Numbered from the stretch's first letter, positions 1 through 4,965 are shown. The stretch: DNA of 6,632 nucleotides from CAYRFE01 sp964539615 (GCA_964539615.1 CAZIJP010000144.1:1-6632); one strand, 5' to 3'. Notes: generated by a model not told the origin, from the sequence alone. Numbers and translations: made by a program.

Positions 1-2
1 AT

Positions 3-983
3 GGTGCGATATTTCCTTTGAATGCTTGTATCGGTGCTTGTCAATCCGGAATCGCAAGTGGAACGGTAAATGCTTATCTTGTTTCAAATGGTAAATTCAC
101 AAAGCCCACAACCTTGACAGTCGGAGCGACAGTTGTCGCCGGAAAAGATTTATATGCCGGTGGTAGTATATCCGGAGCGACATTCGTGTGTGATGGCACA
201 ATCGTTACGGAATTATCTGTAAGCACAAGTTATAAAAGGATCGGATATTTTGATGGTGCGGGAGCGGTAATTTATTATGATGGGAATAATGAAGTAATTA
301 CGCTTGACGCATCCGGAAGAATATCCGCTGTTGATGGACGTTCATTCTATTCTGTGGAAAGTGATAAGTTGGATGGTAAAGATGCTAGTGATTTCTCGTT
401 GACCGGACATACTCACACAAGCACGTATCAAGCCCTTGATGGAGATCTAACATCGATAGCCGGTATAACCGGAACGAATGGTATTCTTCAGAAGACGGCA
501 GAAAATACATGGAGTTTGACAACAGTGCCGATTGATAGGAAAGAAAACGTTATCGTTGAAACATTGAACAATGACGCACAAATATATGCACAAACAATAT
601 CAGCAACAACCGTTTCATTTAAAACGTATTTAATGAATTTAGAGACGGGCGATTATTTTGTTCTTGACAATGAAATTCAATTATTAGGAACAAAAGTGGA
701 CGAATGGGGTGATATATATTATACAACAAGGGCGCAAAAGGGAACAGTTAGCGCAAGCCATGCGTTGAACACATATTCTAAAAAGTTGAGTATTACCGAT
801 ACAGTACAAGACGCAAGTGATGTTTTGAAATTGATAACCGGCGCACTAGGAACCGCAATAGTGAGGCAAGTAACAATAACAGCATTTAACCAGGTCATTG
901 CAAAAAGTTCAAACGTTTCAAGCGTTTCAGGCACAACGGTCACCTTGACAGACGGCCTTGAATATTGGATAATTGGATACTAA
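3..983 (+). CDS. Tail-fibre-like structural protein, 5' partial
   Basis: The reading frame is open to the left edge, so about 326 C-terminal residues are visible; the TTG at 18 is an internal Leu codon rather than a start. The N-terminal third is rich in Gly, Ala, Thr and Val, like beta-structured virion proteins. Near the middle lies KLDGKDASDFSLTGHTHT, followed by YQALDGDLTSIAGITGTNG and a TAENTWSL segment. This series is typical of phage tail fibres and side-tail-fibre-like proteins. HxH pairs of this kind bind metal in trimeric fibre tips such as T4 gp37; that this one does so is inference. The last 150 residues are beta-rich and match nothing I recognise; they may be the receptor-binding part or a trimerisation end. 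The protein would sit on the virion tail and contact the host surface. It is followed directly by the lysis-like cassette, and its last codons carry a promoter-like sequence. Confidence 0.75.
   Translation, partial: GAIFPLNACIGACQSGIASGTVNAYLVSNGKFTKPTTLTVGATVVAGKDLYAGGSISGATFVCDGTIVTELSVSTSYKRIGYFDGAGAVIYYDGNNEVITLDASGRISAVDGRSFYSVESDKLDGKDASDFSLTGHTHTSTYQALDGDLTSIAGITGTNGILQKTAENTWSLTTVPIDRKENVIVETLNNDAQIYAQTISATTVSFKTYLMNLETGDYFVLDNEIQLLGTKVDEWGDIYYTTRAQKGTVSASHALNTYSKKLSITDTVQDASDVLKLITGALGTAIVRQVTITAFNQVIAKSSNVSSVSGTTVTLTDGLEYWIIGY
945..973 (+). promoter_or_regulatory. Sigma-70 type promoter before the lysis-like cassette
   Basis: TTGACA at 945-950 is followed after 17 bases by GATAAT at 968-973. 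This is a perfect -35 and a 5/6 -10 at optimal spacing, inside the last codons of the fibre gene. Transcription would start near 980, leaving a leader of about 20 bases that contains the GGAGG of the gene at 1001. The position fits a dedicated lysis promoter. No expression evidence is available, and a chance match in coding sequence is possible. Confidence 0.5.
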
Positions 984-1000
984 ACAACGGAGGTATAAAA

Positions 1001-1648
1001 GTGAAAGAGTACTATTTAGCGATCATTGGCGGGGTAATAAGCGCGGGGTTATTGTTATTGCGTTGGTTGTTGAACAGGCGGGAGAATAAAACAGAATTGC
1101 CGAAAATGAAATTCCATAATGTATTTAAAATACTTGATGGCCTTATTATCCGGGCCGACACATTCAAGGTTAAAGATTACGGCAAGCAATTGGCGCTCAG
1201 ATACGTATTGCGCCGGGCGTTGCAAATATTTGAAGAAGAAATGAAAACGCTTGCAGATCATATTGACGATTGCAAAAGCACCGATTGCACAGCAGATAAC
1301 CGCATGCGCCACATTGTAAACTTGAACAATGATTGTATTAATTCGGCATTGGCAAAAATTGGCGCATTGGCCGAAGTTGAAAGAGAAGAAACGGACCGCA
1401 TTGTATTGCGCGTTATCGTTGAGAAATTGCATGATCATATAGCGCAAAAAATTGAAACGCTTTTAAATTCAATAACAGACGTGGCAAGCATAGAAGCAAT
1501 TGGCGATTGCAGAGTAAAACAATATTTGATTTTCACGATTTACGGCGCGATCATTGCCACAATGTATATTGACTTGCAAGTCGTCAGCGATGATATAAAC
1601 GGAGATCTTGACGGCATGATTTTCAAGGGGGAGTTGATAGGCGTATGA
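1001..1648 (+). CDS. Membrane-anchored helical protein of the lysis-like cassette, unknown function
   Basis: A GTG start at 1001 is chosen because GGAGG at 989-993 lies 7 bases before it. An upstream in-frame TTG at 965 lacks a ribosome site and lies inside the fibre gene. The product has 215 residues. Residues 5-22 form one hydrophobic membrane segment (YLAIIGGVISAGLLLLRWLL) followed by the basic sequence NRRENK, which suggests that the rest is cytoplasmic by the positive-inside rule. The body is mostly amphipathic helix, with a CKSTDC pair near residue 90 and a hydrophobic stretch near residues 185-200. I do not recognise the family. The stop overlaps the next ATG (ATGA), so translation is probably coupled to the holin-like gene. 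Holin partner, antiholin or tail-associated factor are all possible from position alone. Confidence 0.8.
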   Translation: MKEYYLAIIGGVISAGLLLLRWLLNRRENKTELPKMKFHNVFKILDGLIIRADTFKVKDYGKQLALRYVLRRALQIFEEEMKTLADHIDDCKSTDCTADNRMRHIVNLNNDCINSALAKIGALAEVEREETDRIVLRVIVEKLHDHIAQKIETLLNSITDVASIEAIGDCRVKQYLIFTIYGAIIATMYIDLQVVSDDINGDLDGMIFKGELIGV

Positions 1649-1869
1649 AAGCGGGATTTTTCAGCGAAGCGCCGGGCGAGTTAAGCATGGGGCGTTTGTT
1701 ATCGTTTGGCGCGTTTGTAATGGCAAGCGGGTTGGCATGGTATTCAGTTATTGCCGGAACCGACAACACCGCATTGATAACTAATTTTTTAATTTTTTCA
1801 GCCGGCGTAAAAGTTGGTCAAAAATTTGCAGAAGCGAAAGGAGATTTTAAAAATGGCGATTTGCAATGA
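1645..1869 (+). CDS. Small two-helix membrane protein, probable holin
   Basis: This 74-residue protein starts at an ATG overlapping the previous stop, with GGGGGAG at 1627-1633 upstream. Two hydrophobic segments are visible, about residues 16-37 (RLLSFGAFVMASGLAWYSVI) and 43-57 (ALITNFLIFSAGVKV), and the C-terminus is charged and lysine-rich. The arrangement GRLLSF, short loop, then GxKVGQKFAE resembles a common family of small phage membrane proteins of unproven function encoded beside endolysins. Holin activity (pore formation in the inner membrane that times lysis) is inferred from size, topology and the endolysin gene that starts inside its last 17 bases. Confidence 0.7.
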   Translation: MKAGFFSEAPGELSMGRLLSFGAFVMASGLAWYSVIAGTDNTALITNFLIFSAGVKVGQKFAEAKGDFKNGDLQ

Positions 1870-2314
1870 TATAAAGTTATTAAGATCAGATTTGCGCGAA
1901 GCGTTTTTGAAAATGAAACAAGAGGCATTGGAGTTATACGGAATAACAATAATAGCGTTTGAAACAATCCGGTCAGAAGCGGTGCAACAAGCATATTATA
2001 TGCAAGGCAGAAAACCGCTTGCAGAAGTGAACACCGCGAGAATAAACGCCGGGTTGCATACGATAACAGAAGAAGAAAACAAGCGCAAGATCACAAACAG
2101 CAACAAGTCAATTTATCATGGTACCGGCCGGGCCGTTGATATTGTAATAGTTCGCTATGAGGGCAAAAGGCAGATATTGGTTTGGAACGCACCGTTTGAG
2201 GCATGGAAAAAAATAGCAGACATTGGCATAAAATACGGTTTGACGTGGGGGGGCCAATTTCAAGATGTAAACGGCAAGCCGTTAAAAGATTACGGACATT
2301 ATCAGGTTGAATAA
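1853..2314 (+). CDS. Endolysin: M15 family (VanY/Ply500-like) zinc peptidase
   Basis: The ATG at 1853 is chosen because AAAGGAG at 1837-1843 precedes it; the upstream TTG at 1814 has no such site. The 153-residue product is a single M15 domain with no cell-wall-binding domain and no signal peptide. Recognisable parts are ETIRSEAVQQAYYMQGRK (residues 37-54, the conserved Arg-Ser and QGR segment), SIYHGTGRAVDI (86-97) and KDYGHYQ (145-151). By alignment with L-Ala-D-Glu/D-Ala-D-Ala peptidases, the zinc ligands are His89, Asp96 and His149. Asp146, three residues before the last His, is the catalytic acid/base position. All key residues are present, so the enzyme is probably active and cuts peptidoglycan peptide crosslinks or stems. 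With no signal sequence it should need the neighbouring holin to reach the wall. The exact bond cut cannot be told from sequence. Confidence 0.9.
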   Translation: MAICNDIKLLRSDLREAFLKMKQEALELYGITIIAFETIRSEAVQQAYYMQGRKPLAEVNTARINAGLHTITEEENKRKITNSNKSIYHGTGRAVDIVIVRYEGKRQILVWNAPFEAWKKIADIGIKYGLTWGGQFQDVNGKPLKDYGHYQVE

Positions 2315-2315
2315 T

Positions 2316-2831
2316 ATGCAAAAAATAAAAGAAGTGTTTTTGATGATCTTAATTATTGCGCTTGCAGTAATAGTATTTATTAAATATTCAGCACCGGCCG
2401 AGATCATTGAAAAGATCATAACAAAAAACATGCCAACGGTGAAAACGATCACTATAAACGGAACGTATGAACGGCCAGACAACCCGCCGGAAAATTGGGC
2501 GTTAATTCTACAAGAAAAACCAAGCGGAAATTATGAGATCATAAAAGAGGATTTACCGCAAGGAATGAAAACAACGTCAATTATTACAGAGAAAAAAACC
2601 GATTGGTTGCAAGTATTCAGAATAGGCGCAAAGTGTGACCGGTCCGGCAATATTGACGCGATCATTTCAGCCAATGTAAATATTTATAAAGGCATTGAGT
2701 TGGGAATTGCGCTAGATAAAAAAAGCGCCGGATTGGTAGCAGGTTATAAATACCGAAATATATTTGCCGGGTATTATTACGGCATTACAGACAAAAGCGC
2801 CGGCATAACATTACAGGCAAAATTGTTTTGA
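2316..2831 (+). CDS. Inner-membrane-anchored protein with beta-rich C-terminus, candidate spanin-like lysis protein
   Basis: The ATG lies one base after the endolysin stop, with only a weak AGG upstream, so translation is probably coupled. The product is 171 residues. Residues 7-23 form a strongly hydrophobic helix (VFLMILIIALAVIVFIK) with no lipobox or clear cleavage site. A short amphipathic stretch follows, then a mixed region containing NWALILQEKPSGNYEI. From about residue 118 the sequence alternates as short beta strands with tight turns (GIELGIALDKKSAGLVAGY, then FAGYYYGITDKSAGITLQ) and ends in Phe. An aromatic C-terminus after amphipathic strands is the outer-membrane beta-protein signature. 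One inner-membrane anchor plus an outer-membrane-like tail, directly after the endolysin, fits a spanin role in disrupting the outer membrane. This is inference; I do not recognise a named family. Confidence 0.75.
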   Translation: MQKIKEVFLMILIIALAVIVFIKYSAPAEIIEKIITKNMPTVKTITINGTYERPDNPPENWALILQEKPSGNYEIIKEDLPQGMKTTSIITEKKTDWLQVFRIGAKCDRSGNIDAIISANVNIYKGIELGIALDKKSAGLVAGYKYRNIFAGYYYGITDKSAGITLQAKLF

Positions 2832-2855
2832 CAAATTATTCAATGATGATATAAT
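2828..2855 (+). promoter_or_regulatory. Consensus sigma-70 promoter for a short RNA
   Basis: TTGACA (2828-2833) and TATAAT (2850-2855) are both perfect matches, separated by 16 bases. The -35 box overlaps the TGA stop (2829-2831) of the upstream gene. The expected start is about 2860-2864. It is the best promoter in the window and should be active with host RNA polymerase. The next intrinsic terminator is only about 80 bases downstream. Confidence 0.75.
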
Positions 2856-2859
2856 CAAA

Positions 2860-2950
2860 TTCCCGGTTGGTTGTAAGCCGGCACAAAAAACAACCTATAT
2901 GAAAGACGCTTCATCTTGACGCCGGGAAGTTTTCCGGCGTTATTTTTTTA
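2860..2950 (+). ncRNA. Candidate small RNA or attenuator with a three-way-junction fold
   Basis: This intergenic unit is bounded by a consensus promoter and an intrinsic terminator, with no gene inside. Perfect complementary arms are visible: TTCCCGG (2860-2866) with CCGGGAA (2922-2928), GGTTGT (2869-2874) with ACAACC (2890-2895), and ATGAA (2899-2903) with TTCAT (2910-2914). Together they form a three-way junction with short joining strands (TT, TAT and CTTGACG). The closing helix uses 2922-2925, which is also part of the terminator's 5' arm, so the two folds exclude each other. The loop of the second arm contains the palindrome GCCGGC (2877-2882), which could dimerise or pair elsewhere. The start site is uncertain by a few bases and might trim the closing helix to 5-6 pairs. 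I recognise no known RNA class. It may act in trans or control readthrough into the nuclease gene. Confidence 0.5.
2919..2950 (+). terminator. Strong intrinsic terminator
   Basis: ACGCCGG (2919-2925) pairs with CCGGCGT (2934-2940), extendable inward by a G.U and an A-U pair to a four-base loop. TATTTTTTT follows at 2941-2949. It ends the short transcript started at 2828-2855 and would also end readthrough from the lysis-like cassette. Confidence 0.85.
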
Positions 2951-2952
2951 AA

Positions 2953-2981
2953 TTGTAAACCAAAAAATAATATGATAAAAT
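2953..2981 (+). promoter_or_regulatory. Promoter of the nuclease gene, possibly giving a leaderless mRNA
   Basis: TTGTAA (2953-2958), 17 bases, then TAAAAT (2976-2981). Each box has 4 to 5 of 6 consensus bases at optimal spacing. The expected start is about 2987-2989, at or beside the ATG of the nuclease gene. That gene has no properly spaced Shine-Dalgarno site: AAGG at 2982-2985 is only one base before the ATG. Confidence 0.45.
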
Positions 2982-2986
2982 AAGGC

Positions 2987-3463
2987 ATGAGAATAATATA
3001 CCCGCTTGAAGAAGAAGAACAAGAAACCGTTATTGATTGGGTTATAAAATCAAAAAATTATTATAAAGAATTGCGCTTTTTAAATGCAAGTTTGAACGGC
3101 GTACGTTTGCCGATAGGCTTAGCAGTAAAAGCCAAAAAATTGGGATTAATAAAAGGTGTGCCAGATTTACAATTGCCGTCAGCGCGGGGCGGGTATTTCG
3201 GATTGTATATAGAAGTGAAAAGACAGCGCGGGGCCGGTTCAGCCGTAAGCGATGAACAAAAAGAGTTTATACAATACTTGAATGATGCCGGATATTTGGC
3301 GCGGGTTTGTTATGGCGCCGAAGAAACAATAAAAAAAATATTGTATTATTTGGAATTACCACCAACGCGCGCGATGCAACCCGCGAACATGGCGCTTGAT
3401 CTTGACATGAGGCCGGAGAAAATTGTAAATACAGTCAAAAAAATATCAGAATATGAACATTGA
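2987..3463 (+). CDS. VRR-NUC domain nuclease
   Basis: This 158-residue protein of the PD-(D/E)xK superfamily matches the small stand-alone VRR-NUC proteins common in phages. The core is visible: KGVPDLQLPSARGGYFGLYIEVKR (about residues 56-79), where Asp60, Glu76 and Lys78 form the metal-binding catalytic signature. SDEQKEFIQYLNDAGYLARVCYG (88-110) follows and carries the conserved Gln of the domain. The N-terminal EEEEQETVIDWV helix is usual for the family. The last 35 residues form a helical extension that I do not recognise. VRR-NUC enzymes act on branched or single-stranded DNA structures; in phages a role in recombination or resolving replication intermediates is usual, and the annealing-type protein downstream fits that. 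It starts the early module behind its own promoter and overlaps the next gene by 11 bases. Confidence 0.88.
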   Translation: MRIIYPLEEEEQETVIDWVIKSKNYYKELRFLNASLNGVRLPIGLAVKAKKLGLIKGVPDLQLPSARGGYFGLYIEVKRQRGAGSAVSDEQKEFIQYLNDAGYLARVCYGAEETIKKILYYLELPPTRAMQPANMALDLDMRPEKIVNTVKKISEYEH

Positions 3464-3719
3464 CGAATTAATTGAGAAATTAAACGAAATGAGATCATTG
3501 AAATTAAACCCGGCATTGCCGGAAGTATTTAACCGAAAGGCGATCATCAGAAAGGCATACAGGCGGGCAAGCGAAACGGCCGGGTATGCTTTAGAGTTCA
3601 CAATTATTGCAGAAGTATACACCCGCCAGAGATCATTGACGATTTACAGTATAAATATTACAGAAATAAAACCCAATTCAAAAACAACCCGGCAAATTTG
3701 CGCCTATTCAGAACAATAA
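3453..3719 (+). CDS. Small protein of unknown function following the nuclease
   Basis: 88 residues, starting inside the last 11 bases of the nuclease gene. There is no clear Shine-Dalgarno site, so coupled translation is likely. The N-terminal third is a charged helix (MNIDELIEKLNEMRSLKLN), then a basic RKAIIRKAYRRASE segment, then alternating hydrophobics that look like beta strands (YALEFTIIAEVYTRQRSLTI). There is no membrane segment and no cysteine cluster. I do not recognise a family. Neighbourhood suggests an accessory of DNA metabolism, which is weak evidence. Confidence 0.7.
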   Translation: MNIDELIEKLNEMRSLKLNPALPEVFNRKAIIRKAYRRASETAGYALEFTIIAEVYTRQRSLTIYSINITEIKPNSKTTRQICAYSEQ

Positions 3720-3757
3720 GCACTTTACAATATCTTATTTTTTTTTATTTTTTTATG
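3715..3757 (+). terminator. Weak intrinsic terminator candidate
   Basis: AATAAG (3715-3720) pairs with CTTATT (3734-3739) across a 13-base loop, followed by a long T tract broken by one A. The stem is only six A/T-rich pairs and overlaps the stop codon of the gene before it, so efficiency is doubtful. The T tract itself is striking. Confidence 0.35.
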
Positions 3758-3767
3758 CTTTTTTTTC

Positions 3768-3796
3768 TTGCATTGCAATTATTTATATGCTAAAGT
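3768..3796 (+). promoter_or_regulatory. Extended -10 promoter before the long leader
   Basis: TTGCAT (3768-3773), 17 bases, then TAAAGT (3791-3796), with TG one base before the -10 (TGCTAAAGT), which is the extended -10 form. The start would be near 3803. It is well placed to transcribe the small-gene block from about 3837 onward. Confidence 0.5.
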
Positions 3797-4076
3797 AATT
3801 TACAGGCAAGATGTAGGACATATTTAATACGGAAACATGGCGAACAGATCAGGACCGCACCAACGAGAGAAACACCATGCGCGCGCCAAAGACACCCGGC
3901 GCGATAGATGCAAGCGGAAAAGACAAGTAACCATTTCAGCCGTATGAAAGAGAGAGGCAGAGAGAAAGAGGCAGAGAGTTATTTGTACCCGGCGCGCAGG
4001 AAGCGTAAACGGTTTTCAATGACCGGCGCCGGATTGGGTAAAAGGCAGGAAGAAAAACAAAAGTTGGAGGTCAGAA
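3797..4076 (+). other. Long leader region, mostly unexplained
   Basis: About 280 bases separate the promoter at 3768-3796 from the first well-signalled gene at 4077. The composition shifts to purine-rich and GC-rich patches. Visible structure: a hairpin CGCGCC (3882-3887) with GGCGCG (3898-3903); ACCCGGCGCG occurring twice (3894-3903 and 3987-3996); and AGAGGCAGAGAG repeated at a 14-base step (3953-3964 and 3967-3978). Two open frames cross it, at 3837-3947 and 3944-4147, both very basic and without good ribosome sites. It may be a structured untranslated leader, degraded coding sequence or real small genes; I cannot decide. Confidence 0.4.
3837..3947 (+). CDS. Possible 36-residue basic peptide
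   Basis: An ATG-started frame of 36 residues, MANRSGPHQREKHHARAKD onward, with about a third of residues basic plus several His and one Cys. Upstream there is only ACGGAAAC, a poor ribosome site. It is the first ATG frame after the promoter at 3768-3796, and its stop overlaps another ATG (ATGA at 3944). A small nucleic-acid-binding peptide is conceivable. Random translation of a purine-rich leader would look similar. Confidence 0.28.
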   Translation: MANRSGPHQREKHHARAKDTRRDRCKRKRQVTISAV

Positions 4077-4256
4077 ATGGAAAAGAAAATCGCAAAAGAA
4101 ATAACAAAAGAAAACGTTTTGGCAATGTTAGTAAAATGGGGACATAATAAACAAAATGCAAATGATAAAATCGAAAAATATTTTGATTTTGTAATTCGTT
4201 CTTTTTCTCCAGAAAATGTTAGACAAGCAACCGAAGTTATCGCAACACTTTCTTGA
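4077..4256 (+). CDS. Small helical protein of unknown function
   Basis: A 59-residue frame with the clear ribosome site TTGGAGG (4064-4070), six bases before the ATG. The product begins MEKKIAKEITKENVLAMLVK and ends SPENVRQATEVIATLS. Composition is that of a normal soluble protein: alternating charged and hydrophobic residues, three likely helices, one Trp, and no Cys or membrane segment. The competing frame in the same bases (3944-4147) is almost all Lys, Arg, Glu and Asn and lacks a ribosome site, so this frame is preferred. I do not recognise a family. The pattern of short helices would allow a small DNA-binding or protein-inhibiting role, but nothing proves it. Confidence 0.7.
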   Translation: MEKKIAKEITKENVLAMLVKWGHNKQNANDKIEKYFDFVIRSFSPENVRQATEVIATLS

Positions 4257-4302
4257 AAAAAAAATTTGTTTATATTTGGTAACAAAAAAAGAGGCAATAA
4301 TA

Positions 4303-4326
4303 GAGGCGCCGGGAGGCCGGCGCTTC
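4303..4326 (+). promoter_or_regulatory. Stable GC hairpin before the gene at 4347
   Basis: GCGCCGG (4306-4312) pairs perfectly with CCGGCGC (4317-4323) around a GAGG loop, and three more pairs (one G.U) extend the stem to ten. It is followed by ATTAAAAAAA rather than a T tract, so it is not an ordinary terminator on this strand. It lies 9 bases before the AAGGGG ribosome site (4336-4341) of the next gene. A role in mRNA stability, processing or translation control is possible. Confidence 0.6.
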
Positions 4327-4346
4327 ATTAAAAAAAAGGGGTTAAT

Positions 4347-4613
4347 ATGAAATTTGATAAAAGTTGTTTTCGGTTTTACGAATATGGTACCGTAGAAAAT
4401 ATTTATTCAGGGCGTTTATGTAACATTGTAACCGGACAGAATTGCGAAATATACGCATACGAGGCAATTGACGAAATGAAAAAGATCTATAACGATGCAA
4501 TGAAACGGCATGGGTATACCGATGATCAAATAAAAAAATTGCATGATGAAATCATTACGCGACACCATAAAGAATATACGTTTTCTTGTATTACTGATAA
4601 AGAGATACAATAA
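4347..4613 (+). CDS. Small soluble protein of unknown function
   Basis: 88 residues, with AAGGGG (4336-4341) five bases before the ATG. The product starts MKFDKSCFRFYEYGTVENIY and has a beta-like, aromatic-rich N-terminal half with Cys7, Cys25 and Cys33, then a helical charged half (DEMKKIYNDAMKRHGYTDDQ) containing a His pair at 73-74. Cys81 near the end adds to a scattered Cys/His set that could bind metal but does not form CxxC pairs. No family is recognised. A stable hairpin precedes it, and its first 12 bases (ATGAAATTTGAT) are identical to those of the next candidate gene at 4650. Confidence 0.7.
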   Translation: MKFDKSCFRFYEYGTVENIYSGRLCNIVTGQNCEIYAYEAIDEMKKIYNDAMKRHGYTDDQIKKLHDEIITRHHKEYTFSCITDKEIQ

Positions 4614-4623
4614 ACTTAACAGC

Positions 4624-4644
4624 GCCGGGCGATAACAACCCGGC
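4624..4644 (+). promoter_or_regulatory. GC hairpin directly before the start at 4650
   Basis: GCCGGG (4624-4629) pairs perfectly with CCCGGC (4639-4644) around a nine-base loop, CGATAACAA. It ends five bases before the ATG at 4650, where a Shine-Dalgarno site would be expected and none is seen. The stem could stand in for, or mask, the initiation region. Confidence 0.55.
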
Positions 4645-4649
4645 ACATA

Positions 4650-4692
4650 ATGAAATTTGATGATAAACAAGACGCAAACAACGGCGCCGGAA
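4650..4692 (+). CDS. Start of a gene cut by the scaffold gap
   Basis: The ATG at 4650 opens a frame, MKFDDKQDANNGAG, that runs into the N block without a stop. There is no Shine-Dalgarno site; a GC hairpin occupies that position. The opening MKFD and the 12 bases encoding it are shared with the gene at 4347. An alternative TTG frame from 4657 also stays open. Whether this fragment belongs to the same gene as 4795-4965 is unknown, because the N count is probably a placeholder and the frame across the gap cannot be trusted. Confidence 0.45.
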
Positions 4693-4792
4693 NNNNNNNN
4701 NNNNNNNNNNNNNNNNNNNNNNNNNNNNNNNNNNNNNNNNNNNNNNNNNNNNNNNNNNNNNNNNNNNNNNNNNNNNNNNNNNNNNNNNNNNN
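4693..4792. other. Scaffold gap of exactly 100 N
   Basis: The run is exactly 100 undetermined bases, the usual placeholder for a gap of unknown length. It interrupts one or two genes. Predicted proteins that cross it are not reliable. Confidence 0.97.
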
Positions 4793-4794
4793 CA

Positions 4795-4965
4795 CAAGAA
4801 CACATAGACAGAACAAAACAAGCGATCATTGAAACGGATGGCAGTTTACAGCGCGCGCTTGCATACGCGCCAGATTTACAGGATTGCGAAGCGGTAAGAT
4901 TTTACGAAGATCATTTAGAAAAACTTAAAAAAATGCTTGAAGAAGCGGGGGAGGTGAAAACATGA
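4795..4965 (+). CDS. C-terminal part of a helical protein, 5' end lost in the gap
   Basis: The visible 56 residues begin QEHIDRTKQAIIETDGSLQR and end in a charged helix, EDHLEKLKKMLEEAGEVKT, with a coiled-coil-like heptad pattern. The stop overlaps the ATG of the HTH gene (ATGA). This is likely a small phage protein of unknown function; the missing start prevents a better call. Confidence 0.6.
   Translation, partial: QEHIDRTKQAIIETDGSLQRALAYAPDLQDCEAVRFYEDHLEKLKKMLEEAGEVKT

Noticed and set aside
719..943. Minus-strand open frames, here and at 1055-1447, 4925-5446, 5961-6416 and 6236-6565
   Set aside because: All lie opposite well-supported + strand genes, lack ribosome sites and give compositions typical of antisense shadows.
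2899..2919. Six-codon leader peptide (MKDASS) ending at the terminator base
   Set aside because: It resembles an attenuation leader by position, but it has no Shine-Dalgarno site and no run of codons for one amino acid. The same bases form the ATGAA/TTCAT stem.
2860..2940. Self-cleaving ribozyme (hammerhead or similar) in the intergenic RNA
   Set aside because: The three-way junction suggested it, but the hammerhead core CUGAUGA and GAAA strands are not at the junction, and I could not fit other ribozyme cores.
3402..3430. TTGACA with TGTAAA downstream as a promoter for the gene at 3453
   Set aside because: The -10 match is poor at every acceptable spacing and the boxes lie in well-conserved coding sequence.
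3692..3701. Palindrome GCAAATTTGC as an operator
   Set aside because: It is a single ten-base palindrome within a coding region, with no second copy seen nearby.
3720..3836. tRNA or CRISPR in the T-rich gap
   Set aside because: No cloverleaf arms, no CCA-type end and no regularly spaced repeats are present; only the T tract and promoter are visible.
3944..4147. 67-residue frame beginning ATGA-coupled to the 3837 frame
   Set aside because: It has no ribosome site, the product is almost entirely Lys, Arg, Glu and Asn, and its second half overlaps the better-signalled gene at 4077. Kept only as an alternative in the leader finding.
4416..4829. Frames crossing the N block on either strand
   Set aside because: They exist only because unknown bases contain no stop codons.
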